Shown here piece after piece: positions 27,513 to 39,060 of a DNA stretch of 64,000 bases. The position numbers and the translations under genes were made by a program. Within the stretch, counting starts at the first letter, position 1. Every line of letters begins with the position of its first letter. The DNA comes from Rhabdophis nuchalis (Eukaryota; Chordata; Lepidosauria; Squamata; Natricidae): NCBI GenBank assembly GCA_039707465.1, contig CM077644.1, positions 141,608,462 through 141,672,461 on the forward strand. Direction: 5' to 3'. The notes beneath the pieces were generated by a model. That model ran no database searches. It saw only the letters and a program-made list of their open reading frames with translations, and had not been told where the DNA came from.

Positions 27513-30500
27513 CTTTATTGTCGTTGTAAAAATTACAATGAAATTGGTTATAGAAATAATATAGAAATAATACCCATGTTATAGCTTATCTTGTCTTTAA
27601 TCCTGTCTGTTATTTCCAGATTCCTGTTAACCATTTTTCAAACTTTAAATAATGGCTTTTTGAAAAATGTTTAAACTTCCAACATTTAACTTGATTCTTA
27701 GCTTAATAAAAAATGCAATATAGTTTGGAAGAAACTGAGCACAATACAAAGACATGTTTACATGGAAGGCAACCAGACATACCGGTATATTTTTCTTTCG
27801 CTTCCCTCCATAGCAGTTCTTAGTGCCAAACAATGTCAATAAGTGGTTGGTAGGTGGAGAAATATAACTATTCTGAGCCAAGATGATTTTCAAACAATTA
27901 CTTTGCTCACTTTTATTGAGTGGCAGCTGTTTAGTGAAATGTTTAATTCTCCTCATCTTGTTGCATTGAAAGGTAAACATTAGGCTTTCAGAAATTCCCC
28001 ATGATTTAAAAATTCTTTGCCCTGCATTATTGTAAGACTTCTGATTAACTATTGTCTTTCAGCATGCTGAATGTGGTTGTGCATTATTTGGAAACAGAAT
28101 ACTGTATTATTATTATTATTTTGGCACTTAAGGCTGCAGCAAATTGCAGTACATCTCTAGTGTGCATATTCATTTTTGGATTATGGCCACTTGGATTACA
28201 ATTCTCATTAATTCAGTTGTAACTAAGTAAAGTAGACATTACAGCACCTGAAGAGCAGCTACACAAGTGTTATCTTGCCATCAGTAGTATTAAGAAGTTT
28301 TATATGCTTCACTGCTTTTTCTTTCAGCTCTACATGAAATCCCTTTTAACTGCCACACATCAGGCTGCTTCCTTTGTTATAAAAGGTAGAATAATAGCAA
28401 CTGAGTTTACTTGTCTTGAATTGTGGATTCAAGACAATTGTGGATCCTAGCTATTGCATGAGTCTGTATGAGTGCTGCTCATCAATGCTCCTATATTTTA
28501 GCCACATCCAACATGCCATCTATTTGTGAACCCTTGTAATATTTTAACATTTCAGCCTCTAAATTTCATGTTTTCTGATTTTCTTTTAGGTTTTAAATCT
28601 CTTAACAGAAAAAGAAATAAAATATGTTTTGCCAACCTTTGCCATAGTTCCAAGGACATTTATACTTAAACCTGGAATGACTCTGTTTTTGGGTGCATTG
28701 GGACGTATAGATTATTTACAGGTAAGAGTTGCAATGGGAATTCTGAACTTAGTGTAGATGATGTATAGAACAAGATATTATTTGGACTGTTTGAGGGTAC
28801 CAGTAATCACCTCTCTTTTGTTCTCCTGCTGCCGAATAATTTCCACTTCATCAGAATTGATGGGCGGGGAGGGGTTGCTGCTTAAATGGCTTTGAATATA
28901 GCCGCTTCTTTTTCAAAATCATTAAAGTCTCCTAGTCCAGTGTTCTCTTTTCTTGCATTCTTTATTGAAATTTAGCATTCATGAATCATTCTGAACTAAA
29001 GAAAGCCAGAAACAGATTGGTTGGATTGGTCTCTGAATTAGAGAACTTAGTTTCTCTTCTAACGAAGACATGAACAAGAATTTCCTCTGTCCCTTTGGAA
29101 GAGCCCCTCTTGATGGGTTCTACCTTTCTCAGCGCATCCCATTCACTCCAGCCACTGGAGCCAATTAAAAAAATAATGGGGGGGGAAAGGAGAGAATCAA
29201 GCCACAGAACAGAACTAATGTTTGTTTTTTAAAATCACATAGCAGACAGGGAAACCGAAATTAGCCACCTCACTCCTGACTTCATGACCAGTCATGTCCC
29301 ATCTCTTATGGACACTGGCTATGGTATTCTCTGGGAAGCTTCTCCAGAGAGTGTCAAGCCAAAGGGGAACGTGCAGTGAGTGACAAGTAGAAAAGTGGGG
29401 AAAAGATGTTTTGAAGCAGCATCTGGTTAATACTTTTGTGTACCCCTAACCAGCTACCACAGAGTAGCAACATCAGGAATTCCACATGCAGAAATAATTC
29501 CAAGTGAAAAGTACGCACCTGCATGAAGGGTGTGTGTGTGTGCGTGCGTGCAGTGCAGAATACAGACAATAGAAGCAATCCCAAACATACCATCCATATC
29601 ATCTGGAAGAAGGAAGTCATAGAAACAGCCAGACTTTTGTGAGGAGAAAAGTGCTGTGGTAGTTCTAGCCTAACCTACCTCTGCAAGATAGCAACCTGGG
29701 TTTCTCCTTCAGCACTACAAAATAGACAAAGAGTTTTGCAGATGCAGCATAATCCTGCAATGATTATAATTATAATAGATATGCAAGATCTCTAGACATT
29801 CTTAACCTGGTGACCAAAAACCTGTAATGAATGTACTATGTAGCAGCTTTGGTCACTGATAACTGCACCCCTCCCCCCCACCGTCCAAAATATCATATAG
29901 AATTAAAAGTCTATAAAGAGGCATTCCACACAGAGAACATTAACAGAATAGGGATGGAAAATTAATCTCAGCATTTAGTTGTACTTTTTTGGGTTATGTG
30001 ATTCCAAGCAATACAGTTGGCACTGCCATCTGCCTAAGCCTATTGCTTCCCATAACTGAAAGTTTTATCTCAAAGGACAAGAAAAATGTTTTTGGGGGCC
30101 TTGCTTTCTCACTAAAAAGGTAATTAAGCCTTCCCTTTTGGTCTATCAAATTATTACCTCAACAGCTTTTTGCTGTGAATTAAATGTATTTAATTCATTT
30201 AAAAATGAATTAAATGTAAAGGAAAGAACAAGGATGGAATACCAGACTGCGACTTCTTATGACTCATTTTATTCAGTATTCAATATCTTACATATCTTAC
30301 ATTGCTTTAAAATTATTTGGTTTTCATCCATATGAATTAGATGAAATGTTTTTCCTCAAAAAAACCACCCTAAGCTAATTACTTCATTTTTAAATAGGAT
30401 AATATGGAATAATAAACTAAGACTACATTATTCCAATAAAAGTTGAATAATTCAGCTGTGGGGACTAGAATGCTTTTGTTTTACTATGAAGTTCATTCAC

Positions 30501-33500
30501 TTTATTACAGTAGACTAGCAGCCTTCAGAAGCTAAGTTATCATTACACTAGTTAATAAAGTTGGTTTTTAAAACTTAATTGAAAAGAAATACTGTAGAAT
30601 TTTTCAGGCAGTGTAATTTTCAAACTTTTTATTCCTTAGGGGAATCAGTCCTCCTGGTTTTCTGTTGTGGCCTGTAATTTGTTGCCGGTGCATATTACCT
30701 CCACAGAAAAAGCAGATGCTGTCTATCAAAAGCATGCAGGTCAACCACTACTAAAGGTAAGCCAGCACTTATGTACACTGACTGGAGAATCTGTTGAGCC
30801 TTGTGATTCTCTCCGTTCACAGGCATTCATTATTATGCCTCTTGGGACTTGGACAAGAGAAGCTTTGTTCTGCTGTTAGACAATACCATGACTGTGTTGT
30901 CTCAAACAAGTTTTCTCTATCTTGGTGGTCTTCCACTTTATGCAAAATGATAATAATTTTGCACATTGTGTCGTTCCAATCTCTGGAAAGATAGTAAAAA
31001 GCAGATTTTATGTACATTCCAGGTAAAATATAATACAAAGAAAGAGTCACTAAGTAGGTTCATTGACACTCATCTTTTATATAGAAACGTAACTCTCACC
31101 ACTGCCAAGATGCAGTCCTTTGGTAAATATTGAAATGTTCCCCATGTATTGTTCTCTGCTTATGAAACATTTAACTGGGTTGCATGTTTTGTTGAAATTG
31201 ACAGCTTTTATCCACAAAACAGCTTAATTCAAAGACAAGTTTCAAGTTTAGCCAATTTAGTTCGTTTCTTCTAACTTAATTTTATGTTTGCCTGTGGGAA
31301 AAACCAATATTAGATGAGTGGAATTGATTAAAGCAAGTTGATACATAGAAATATATGGCCAGCTTGTTATCTTTTTAGGACAATCCCATACATTTGCAGT
31401 GAGAATTTATTTATTTTTTACACTTGGCATTCTCAAACTGCCCCCTTCTTTCAGATAGTCCATTACCTGTAGTAAATCCAGATCCTTTACTTATGCATAT
31501 GTATGCTGACATCATCTGTTGCTTATTTTAGTGTCATCCCATCTTTCTGGGATGTATAAACATGAGTGCATCGCTTTGTTGGATAGGATTTCCTCTCAAG
31601 AATCTCTGAAGTGAGTCTCACCAGCACATGCTGTGTAAATAAACACTGCAGTTTAGCCTTGATTCTTCTTTTGGGGTTCTGCATTTGATTTCACAGGATA
31701 GCAGGATTGGTGTCAGATAGAAGAAATCAGGAGCTAGTTTACAAGGAGCTACAAGTTTATGTCATGCTACCTATACGCAAGCAATCTGAACTACTAACAG
31801 TGAAGGTGAATTGGCGTCAGATAAGTCAATGGACTTCAAGGGAGTTTCTTACAGGAGTCCAAATTGATGATGTATTTGATTCAACTCTTGGGCTCAACCT
31901 GGTCATCCCCTACAGTTGGCCCAATTTCCCAATTGGGAATACCAGTGCTAAAAGGACAGTCTTGAGATATACTCTTGAAAGAATCAACATGTGTCAAAAT
32001 GATATATTATTTTGCTATACTTTAAAGTACAGAATTTATCAGTCTTCTTTATCTTTCAGTATTCATCACATTTGCTGTTTGGGATATCTGCTTTATTTTG
32101 TGTCTAGCATATTGCAATGTTTATTTCATTTACTTTATCTATTTGTCTCATTCTTTTCATTCTGTTAACGGATTTTTATTTTTCTCTGATCACTTCAGCC
32201 ATATCTCAGATGTCTGTCCATCTTCTTTTTCCATTATCCCTTTCTCTCTCATTTTTTAACTGCTTCTGAAATTCTTTAATCTTGTCTTCTGCCTTTTTTA
32301 TCCATGCGTATTCAGCTGTAGTTTTCTTCATATGAAAACCCACCACTCACCTACTGCTTCATATAAATCTTTTTTTAAGAGACACTCTTACAATTTCAAT
32401 GCTTTTTTAAATCACTGGGCTTCCAACTTTTTCTGTCTCTTTTGCTTTCTACTTTTATTGTTTTGTTTTTACTACATTGTAAAACTGAAGGCAGAAATTG
32501 ATTATGAATAGTATTTACCTGGTATAGATACTTATGAAAATTACTGAAGTGTTATTAAAAGGTAAAAGTTCCCCTCACACATATGTGCTAGTCGTTCCCA
32601 ACTCTAGGGGGCCATGCTCATCTCCGTTTCAAAGCCGAAGAGTCAGCGTTGTCCAACGTCTCTGTGGTCATGTGGCGGGCATGACTAAACTCCAAAGGCA
32701 CACGGAATGCTGTTACCTTTTTCTACCATGTCCCTTGAAGTGTTATTAGTATATAACTTGCTGATTAGCTTTGTCAGATGAATCTTAATTTTTATTATTT
32801 AAAATGCTGTCTTTCTAATTTGTAACACAAGGTTCCAATGGGAGGTGAAGAACGAATGAATGAATTTCCACCACTTGTTCCTCAGGAAGTGATGCTGGAA
32901 GGAATTGGGGTGGATGAAGCAGTAGCTGACATAAAGCTCTCATCTGCTGGTAAAGATCCTCAAATTTTCTAGTTACAACTATTCATTCAGCCATCATTCA
33001 AAATGGTGCTGAATGAGGGAGTTTTACGGTCTGTGAAGTTGTGGCCCTAGCAGTGCTCCAAGGTCATGTGATCACAATCTGGGTGCTCACAGTGTGAATC
33101 CAGATAGGATTGCAGTAAAAAGCGATCCGATCTTTTACTTTCTTACATAAGAAGCATCTTCTCTTCAGCAAATAATTCTGAAAGAAGTCCAAGCAGAATG
33201 CCCAAGTTGCTAGTTGTTTGGTGGGGGGGAAAATTATGTCACTGAGCAGGGTTTTTTTCCCCTATAAGTAGAATTTATTTTATGTAGCAGGTGCTTACAC
33301 TTCTCTATGATTGGCATATGGCAACAGGAAATTTAGGATTATTTTCTTAAGGATTAGGAGCATTTCCCTATAAATTGCCTTTGTGGTTCCCATTGTTTTT
33401 CAATTCCATACCTGAAAATGAGAGTACTCTCTTGTCAGACAAGGAAATACTGCAATCTTTTAGATCTGCCTAGTGCACTACATGAAGGGAGCAACCAGTT

Positions 33501-33997
33501 CTTAGAATACTGTTTCCATTTCCTACAGAAAAAGAACTTCAATACTTAAGACTAATGTTTGGCCTTTTGATTCTGTTGACATTGTAAAAGTACTGTTCTG
33601 AAGGCTTTTGGGCTAAACATTGAAGATTTTTGAAAATAGCTCCTGCTTTTGGTCCTGATGTGGAAATTAATATGACTCTGTTGCACCACTCAAGCTGAAG
33701 TTCACAGTAAATCAAATTAAAAGTTATTATTTGTTTAGTAATAAAGTGATGTATTTTCTCTCTTTAGGTTGGGTTGCAGTTACGGCTCATTCAAATAATA
33801 AAATGCAATTAAAATGCTACACTCCTGAAGGAACACTGGTAATTATACGTAAACCACCTCTGCTGCCATACATTGTTCATTTGAAAGGGAAACGTGTGAA
33901 AGGAAGTTCAACCTATAGAATTAAAAGACCACCTTCCTTTGTGCAAAATTTAAAATCTAATATAAATGAGAAAAAAATAAAATCTAAGGTTTTATAA
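18651..33997 (+). CDS. NOA1: NOA1, mitochondrial circularly permuted GTPase (complete)
   Basis: NOA1 (C4orf14) is a mitochondrial GTPase of the YqeH/NOA1 type, linked to mitoribosome assembly and respiration. Seven exons join in frame: 18651-19815, 22740-22904, 23760-23965, 28590-28721, 30640-30756, 32832-32949, 33768-33997, giving 710 residues (human about 698). The G motifs come in permuted order: NKVD (G4) 274-277, SAK (G5) 324-326, GAANSGKST (G1/P-loop) 352-360, then DTPG (G3) 503-506. A cysteine cluster (C138, C141, C147, C200, C203) is the usual NOA1 zinc-like motif. The Arg-rich, acid-poor N-terminus suits a mitochondrial presequence. The start is the first in-frame ATG; the open frame extends upstream only through a GTG. 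Divergent from POLR2B and tail to tail with REST. All splice sites are intact. Confidence 0.96.
19935..20165 (-). mobile_element. tRNA-derived SINE, antisense
   Basis: The complement carries a decayed tRNA-like head ('gttctagtcctg' B-box region) followed by 'ctgggtgac' style body seen in the copy at 41774. In NOA1 intron 1. Confidence 0.55.
21204..21582. mobile_element. TA-flanked MITE ('caggtagtcc' family), copy a
   Basis: 379 bp between TA dinucleotides (21202-21203 and 21583-21584), ends CAGGTAATCC and its approximate inverse. The body has the family's 'gtgatttgcttaacaact' and 'tcatgatc' blocks. In NOA1 intron 1. TA duplication points to a Tc1/mariner-like element. Confidence 0.75.
22310..22372 (-). 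repeat. L2-like LINE tail fragment
   Basis: Antisense 'aaaccgccccctctccccga' and 'agggactcgg' tail only. Confidence 0.55.
22566..22697. mobile_element. Palindromic hAT-type MITE, copy 4
   Basis: A 132-bp palindrome, CAGTGTTTCTCAACC to its inverse, flanked by GTATAGAC / ATATAGAC (7 of 8). It ends only 42 bp before NOA1 exon 2, close to its branch-point region. Confidence 0.85.
22740..22904 (+). CDS. NOA1: NOA1 coding exon 2
   Basis: Residues 389-443, [18 protein letters not shown] then basic/acidic linker. Acceptor TCTAG|GTA, donor ATAG|GTAGGT; the phase matches exon 3. Confidence 0.94.
23760..23965 (+). CDS. NOA1: NOA1 coding exon 3
   Basis: Residues 444-512: GRIGRTF, an acidic stretch, and [13 protein letters not shown] with the G3 motif. 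Acceptor ACAG|GAA, donor TGT|GTAAGT. Confidence 0.94.
24142..24246. repeat. Foldback element, 105-bp hairpin
   Basis: Two roughly 50-nt arms (AACACAGCTACGTATAG... and its inverse) pair with few mismatches around a tiny loop. TA lies at both ends, suggesting a mariner-type MITE. In NOA1 intron 3. Confidence 0.65.
24409..25935 (+). mobile_element. L2-like LINE, 5'-truncated, RT nearly intact
   Basis: One frame from 24409 to 25740 encodes reverse transcriptase: [46 protein letters not shown], the catalytic YADDTQLY, and the C-terminal [13 protein letters not shown] and [13 protein letters not shown] blocks. The only in-frame stop is TGA at 25243-25245. The 3' end has the 'caccgccctgagtcccccca' block and an AATAAAT repeat tail. 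In NOA1 intron 3, sense orientation. The 5' part with endonuclease is missing. Confidence 0.88.
26344..26986 (-). mobile_element. Candidate LTR, antisense
   Basis: On the minus strand it starts TGTTGTGG and ends ACAGAACA, with a TATA-like 'acataaaaga' inside. No 5-bp target repeat was found, so the boundaries are tentative. In NOA1 intron 3. Confidence 0.4.
27139..27215 (+). repeat. LTR-start-like fragment, inverted relative to 26986
   Basis: TGTTGTGGTC... 'ggacagtgaggaggttgg' matches the first part of the minus-strand candidate LTR in opposite orientation, about 150 bp away. Confidence 0.4.
27259..27281. repeat. (CA)n short microsatellite
   Basis: About ten CA units. Confidence 0.8.
27424..27512. 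repeat. (TAA)n microsatellite
   Basis: About 29 units of TAA, uninterrupted, leading into 'tctttattgtcgttgt', a common retroposon tail context. Confidence 0.93.
28590..28721 (+). CDS. NOA1: NOA1 coding exon 4
   Basis: Exactly 44 codons (513-556), [17 protein letters not shown] to [11 protein letters not shown]. Phase 0 both ends; donor CAG|GTAAGA. Confidence 0.95.
30640..30756 (+). CDS. NOA1: NOA1 coding exon 5
   Basis: Exactly 39 codons (557-595), [20 protein letters not shown] to HAGQPLLK. Donor AAG|GTAAGC. Confidence 0.95.
31500..31990 (+). repeat. Possible LTR-element remnant
   Basis: A short 'gtaaataaacactgcag' polyadenylation-like end is followed by 'gattggtgtcaga', which resembles a primer-binding site, and an open frame (31707-32168) of unknown relation. 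I do not recognise the protein; it may be decayed gag. In NOA1 intron 5. Confidence 0.3.
32553..32745 (+). repeat. Squamate interspersed repeat (family not named)
   Basis: 'gttcccctcacacatatgtg' and 'ctagtcgttcccaactctag', then 'gtcatgtggcgggcatgact', a block I know as common in lizard and snake DNA. It sits about 90 bp before NOA1 exon 6. Confidence 0.5.
32832..32949 (+). CDS. NOA1: NOA1 coding exon 6
   Basis: Residues 596-634, [20 protein letters not shown] to ADIKLSSA. The acceptor ACACAAG|GTT has a weak pyrimidine tract, but the frame and homology fix it. Confidence 0.92.
33768..33997 (+). CDS. NOA1: NOA1 coding exon 7 (terminal)
   Basis: Residues 635-710: [20 protein letters not shown], then [17 protein letters not shown] and a Lys-rich C-terminus. 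Stop TAA at 33995-33997. Confidence 0.95.
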
Positions 33998-34092
33998 ACA
34001 ATGGAATCCCAAGTGTAATTTTTTTACCCCAAAACAGCAAATGGTTATTAGTTTTCTTATTGTTATTTTGTTTTGGTAAATTGTTACTTCAC

Positions 34093-34098
34093 ATTAAA
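34093..34098 (+). terminator. NOA1: Candidate NOA1 polyadenylation signal
   Basis: ATTAAA 96 nt past the stop codon, followed by a GT-rich stretch (tttgtggtattgtactg). This is the first plausible signal, so the NOA1 3' UTR would be short. Confidence 0.5.
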
Positions 34099-36000
34099 GG
34101 TTATGTTTACTTGCAACTTTGTGGTATTGTACTGTTTTACACTGCAGTCTATAGTAGTTCTTTTTATACTTCCATTTCTTTAAAGACCGGTATTCTTTTT
34201 AGCTTTTTTCTAGTTTTGGTAGACAAATATTGCTAGAAAGGAAAGATGACCTCTTACAACTCCAACAATATAACAAACTTTAGGAAACTTTCCTTCAGGG
34301 TTTATAATATTTATCTACTGTACATAAATTAACTACACCTGTGTAATCCAAAGTAATTACTTATTACAAATTATTCCCAACCTTTCTTTAAAAATATAAG
34401 ATTCCAAAATGTAGATCATTCGTTAGTATAAACAGCTGCAAACAATAAATACTTTTATTTTATATTTATTTTATATTTATTTTATATACTTATATTTTAA
34501 AACAAATTGCTACACTCTTTTTAACAAGGCAGTTGTCAATCAAAGGGGCAGAGCAGTATTACCTGGGCAGGCTTATGTGATGATTGTCACTTGCTTTCCT
34601 CCCTCTTATATCTGAATTTCCTTGAAAACAGAGACCATGGGACTGATCTGGGAAACTTTACAGACACTAGTAACTGTCATTTCACAGAAACTGTGAAACT
34701 CCGCTAAATTTCTGAATATGTACTGAATTTTGAGATTCAGCTGCTTCGTAATAATCAAGACATTTTGCCTTGCTACCAACTACAAAAATAAATGAATGTG
34801 GCTGCCAAGGTAAGTGTAAGTGGGACTTAGGCAACTTTGGCATGAAATCTGATAAACTGCTTAAGGAATGAAGCAGGGGAAAATTTATTGGAGATGAGAT
34901 CCAAAAAAATATGCCAAAATTTGCTATTTCATATCTGAATTACTTAAGTTATTTTGCAGGTATGGGACTTTCTTAGAGATACTTACATTATAGTAATTCT
35001 TCACCATGGTAGCAAATACTGTGTAGAATGTTACTGTCAATATCACGTGAAGGATTTTCTACAAATATAATAAATACAATTTTGTCCAATTTTAACTGGT
35101 TTTATTACTCATGGAAAATCTAGATTATGTCATTCATACTCAAGATAATAATCAGTGGCCTCTTAATCCACTAGAGCCCTCAAAAATAATATGCCACCAA
35201 AGAGAAAAAAAAGTAATAATAATACCCTTACTTATAACAGGAAAAAAATAGTGTTACATCGCTGATAGGTTAAACAAAAAAAAAAAATCCAATACCCATA
35301 AAGATAAAAACCAAATCCATTTTCATATCTATCTTTTTTTTCACAATTGCCTAGGTGTTAAAAAACATTTTGTCATTGAAGTCTTCAATATGATACTTGA
35401 AAGATAGAAAAATTATTACACATAGCTGTTGTACAACCTTCTCGCTAAACATTTGGTATAAGCAAGGTACTTACCTGACGCTGGAGTTAGTAAAACATGT
35501 TAACTAAATAATTCTAAACATAATCCCAAACCTTATTTTTCCCAAATGTGATTCTCTACACTCTGTTAGATATTATATTAGAGAAGGGAAACATGCCTTA
35601 TTTACCAGAGGGTGCGTGGAATAGATTAATACAGAACTCTTTAACAGCCTGTTTTATGAGACCAGTGAATAATGAATATATGTTTAAGTCAGACCCAATG
35701 TTCTCTTCTATGTCAGAGCAGTGATTCAGAAAACAGACTGTGTAAATAAACAGTTTTTGCTCAGACTGGCCAAATAACTGAGGTGTAATACAATCTATGA
35801 AAAGAGAACAAGACTATTGCTATTGGATCCACCAGTACAGGAACACATTTTAGGAGCTATTTAAATAGTTCCTACAATGACAGTTTTTAAAAACAAGAGA
35901 CAGTTTTTAATATGCATATGAAAATTATGCTGGGAGATAAAAAGGGATGGTGCAAATGAAGTGGAAATACCAGCAGTGTTCAACTACTTATCATTGTAAC
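34099..36000. other. Intergenic, no recognised feature
   Basis: AT-rich DNA between NOA1 and the palindrome element. I see no open frame of note or named repeat apart from short A/T runs. Confidence 0.4.
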
Positions 36001-37204
36001 TACCGTGTTTCCCGGAAAATAAGACAGATCTTATATTTTTTTAACACATGAATTATGCCCTTGGGCTTATTATAGGGGGAGGGCTTATTAGTTTCTGGGG
36101 CAGGCGAGAAGCGAGGTGTGCCTTTTAACTTTCCAGCTCAATCGCCCTGTGTCCAAGGAAGCCACAGGTTAAAAAAAATACCCTTCTCATGAGTTCTATC
36201 AAACTTCTTGAACTCACGAGAAGGGTTTCTCTCTTTTTTTTAACCAGCGGCTTCCCTGGACACAATGGTGAGAACCGGTGTGGCGGACCTGGAAAGGTAA
36301 GAGGCGCACCTCGCGTCCCAATCCCACCCCAATTCTCTTCCCCGCCGTGACAGATTGGGGGGGGCGAGGGAGGCGCCCTTCTTACCTGTCCAGTTCCGCA
36401 GCGTTCATCGCCATTGTGTCCAAGGAAGCCCATGGAAAAAAAGACCCCTTCTCGCAAGTTCAAGAAGTTTGATTGAACTCGCGAGAAGGTTTTTTTTTTC
36501 CAGGGGCTTCCTTAGACACAATGGCGAGGACAACAGTAGAACTGGAAAGGTAAGAGGTGCGCCTCGCATCCCAACCCCACTAATCCCACCAATTCTCTTC
36601 CCCGCTGTCCCTTTCCGAGGAGTGACAGATTGGGGGGGGGGGGGGGGTGAAGAATGCGGCACCCCTCTTACCTGTCCAGTCCCGCAGCGTTCTTCGCCAT
36701 TGTGTCCAGGGAAGCCCATGGGGAAAAAAAAACCCTTCCCATGAGTTCACGGAAGTTTCATTGAACTCATAAGGGTTTTTTTCCCCAGAGGCTTTCCTGG
36801 ACACAATGGCGAGGAACGGTGCGGTGGAGCTGGAAAGGTAACCCCACCAATCCCACCTCAATTCTCTTCCCTGCTATCCCTTTAACGAGGAGTAACAGAT
36901 TGGGGGGGGGGGGGAGAGCGAGGCGCTTCTCTAATCTGTCCAGTCCCACTGCCATCCTCACTATTGTCTCCAGGGAAGCCCATGGAAAAAAACCTCGAGT
37001 TCAACTCACAAGGTTTTTTTTACAAGGGGATTCACTAGACAAAAGGGTGAGGAATGCAGCGGGGCTAAACAGGTAAGAGGTGCGCCTCGCTTCTCCATTC
37101 CCACCTCTCATTCCTAGCTAAATGAGGTGGAGGGTGGAGAAGAGAGCCAGGCAGGCTGCCTTTACCATTGGGGTGAGGTGAGCGGTGTTTTTGCATGAGG
37201 GAAC

Positions 37205-37206
<2 letters not shown>

Positions 37207-37262
<56 letters not shown>
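37207..37262. repeat. (GT)28 microsatellite
   Basis: 56 bp perfect GT tract inside the TA-flanked element. Confidence 0.95.
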
Positions 37263-37265
<3 letters not shown>

Positions 37266-37269
37266 GTCG

Positions 37270-37392
37270 CATTGCTTGCCTTGCCGCTCTTTTTGCAGCC
37301 GGCTATTTTTACACGGGAGGGAAGGGCGGTGTGTGTGCTTTGCTTGCCTTGCCGCTCTTTTTGCAGCAGGCTCTTTGCACAGGAGGGAACGG
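37270..37392. repeat. Tandem duplication of about 65 bp
   Basis: 'gcttgccttgccgctctttt' followed by 'tgcag' and 'ggagggaa' occurs twice (about 37273 and 37343); a third degenerate 'cgctctttttg' follows near 37400. Confidence 0.7.
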
Positions 37393-37637
37393 GTTTCCTG
37401 TCGCTCTTTTTGTGGCGCGTGGGGCATGTCTCGCTTCCCCCACTCTGGCCTCACCTCCTTACCTTGGTTGTTTGCATTTAAAGCAACCAATGGTAATGGC
37501 GGGGACCGGTTGTGCATGCGCTTAAATAGTTGGGGCGGGCTTATTTTCGGGGGGGGGGGGCTTATTATGGCACATGCACTGAAAAGCCAGATTGGACTTA
37601 TTAGGAGGACATGTCATAGTTTCCGGGAAACGCGGTA

Positions 37638-37875
37638 TTTTTAATTTATTTGTATCCCGCCTGTATTATTTATACAAATAACTGAAGGCAGAGAACATAT
37701 CCAACACATTTTCCTCCTCCTATTTTCCCTACACAATAAATAACCCTGTGAGGTGTGTTGGGCTGAGACACAGTGACTGGCCCATAGTCACCCAGCTGGT
37801 TTTTATGGCTGAGGCAGGACTTGAACTCAGAGTCTCCCGCTTTCTAGCCTGGTGCCTATGATCAAACTATAACAT
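37638..37875 (-). mobile_element. tRNA-derived SINE, antisense
   Basis: The complement reads 'gagttcaagtcctgcctcag' (B-box region) and 'ccagctgggtgac', then 'ggctgagacac'-type body, matching the head at 41774. It abuts the TA-flanked element. Confidence 0.6.
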
Positions 37876-38109
37876 TTAAGTACTTAGGATCATCAGAAAA
37901 CAGCCTGCACTGTTATTGTTCATACAATATGTGAATTTCATCAAACTAAAACACAGTAGCTTTACTGTTGATTACAGAGGTGTGTGCTGCCTGATACGTC
38001 GGAAATTGTGCTGCATACCTTTAATTTAAAGAGTTCTATAACCACTAGCTGAACTTTAACATACATATTGTGACTGCACAAGAATCTAGTTTAATGACAA
38101 GACCTATTT

Positions 38110-38403
38110 CTAGTGGGATCTTCAATTCCTTAAGGCATGGAAAACACGTATGAAAATCTATAAGAAATCCTTATTCAGATACTGTGATGCCCACAAAGAT
38201 CAGAATAATGCAAGCAATGGTATTCTTTGTGACACTCTATGGAGGCAAAAGATGAACTTTGGTGAAACAGGATAGGAAGCCCCTTGACACTTTTGAACTG
38301 GAGAAGATTCTTGAGAATACATCAGACAGCCAAGAAAACAAACAAATGGATCATCAGACAAATCTCACTCCAGGCACAAATAACAAAGCACAAATTATTC
38401 TAC
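38110..38403 (+). mobile_element. BovB/RTE-like LINE remnant, left part
   Basis: The decayed frame around 38280-38400 resembles the BovB C-terminal 'F-E-L...LLRIPWTAKKTNQWII' region (read here as DTFELEKILENTSDSQENKQ). It is interrupted by an L2 copy and continues at about 39075. Confidence 0.5.
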
Positions 38404-39060
38404 TTCAGACTACTGCAACGCTCTCTACATGGGGCTTCCCTTGAGGTGCACCCGGAGGCTCCAGTTAGTTCAAAACGCGGCCATGCGGGGGATTCTGGGA
38501 GCTTCGAGATGCTCCCATGTGACACCTCTCCTGCGCGATCTGCACTGGCTGCCTGTGGCCTTCCGGGTGCACTTCAAGGTGCTAGTAACCACCTTTAGAG
38601 CGCTCCATGTCATGAGATCTGGCTATTTGCAAGACCGCCTCCTGCTACCTAATACCTCCCACCGACCACTCCGCTCCCACAGAGAGGGTACCCTCAGGGT
38701 GCCGTCGGCTAGGCAATGTCGGCTGGCAACGCCCAGGGGGAGAGCCTTCTCTGTGGCTGCTCCTGCCCTCTGGAATGACCTACCCCCTGACCTTCGCACG
38801 ATCACAGACCTGCGCCTTTTCCGCCGGGCTTTGAAGACCCATTTATTTCGTGCGGCCGGCCTGGCGTAGTTTTTAACTTGCTTTTAGATAGGGTTTTTAT
38901 CAAAATTTCAAAATTAGGCATACGGTTTAATACATTTTTAATAGCATTTTACTTGTTTTTATCATTAATTTTATACTAACTGACTTTTACTGTTTGCCTG
39001 TACACCGCCCTGAGTCCCGCTGGGGAGAAGGTGCGGTATAAAAATTCAATAAAATTCAAA
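38404..39060 (+). mobile_element. L2-like LINE 3' fragment inserted in BovB remnant
   Basis: The open frame 38429-38869 gives the same C-terminal region as the copy at 24409 ([52 protein letters not shown]) and ends in stop TAG. The 3' end has the 'caccgccctgagtcccgctg' block and a short A/T-rich tail. Confidence 0.85.

Larger units (their letters stand above)
36003..37635. mobile_element. TA-flanked DNA element carrying a four-palindrome array
   Basis: Ends CCGTGTTTCCCGGAAA and the inverse TTTCCGGGAAACGCGG lie between TA dinucleotides (36001-36002, 37636-37637). Inside are four related palindromes centred near 36197, 36470, 36750 and 37000, each built of 'cttccctggacacaatgg' arms and an oligo-A/T stem, separated by G-rich 'agattgggggg' spacers. 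A (GT)28 tract and a tandem duplication follow. No transposase frame is visible. Confidence 0.7.

Noticed and set aside
31707..32168. 153-codon frame in NOA1 intron 5
   Set aside because: No recognised domain and it tails off into low-complexity residues; kept only as a possible LTR-element remnant.
37065..37644. Open frames with Cys-Val or His-Thr repeats
   Set aside because: They translate the (GT)28 microsatellite.
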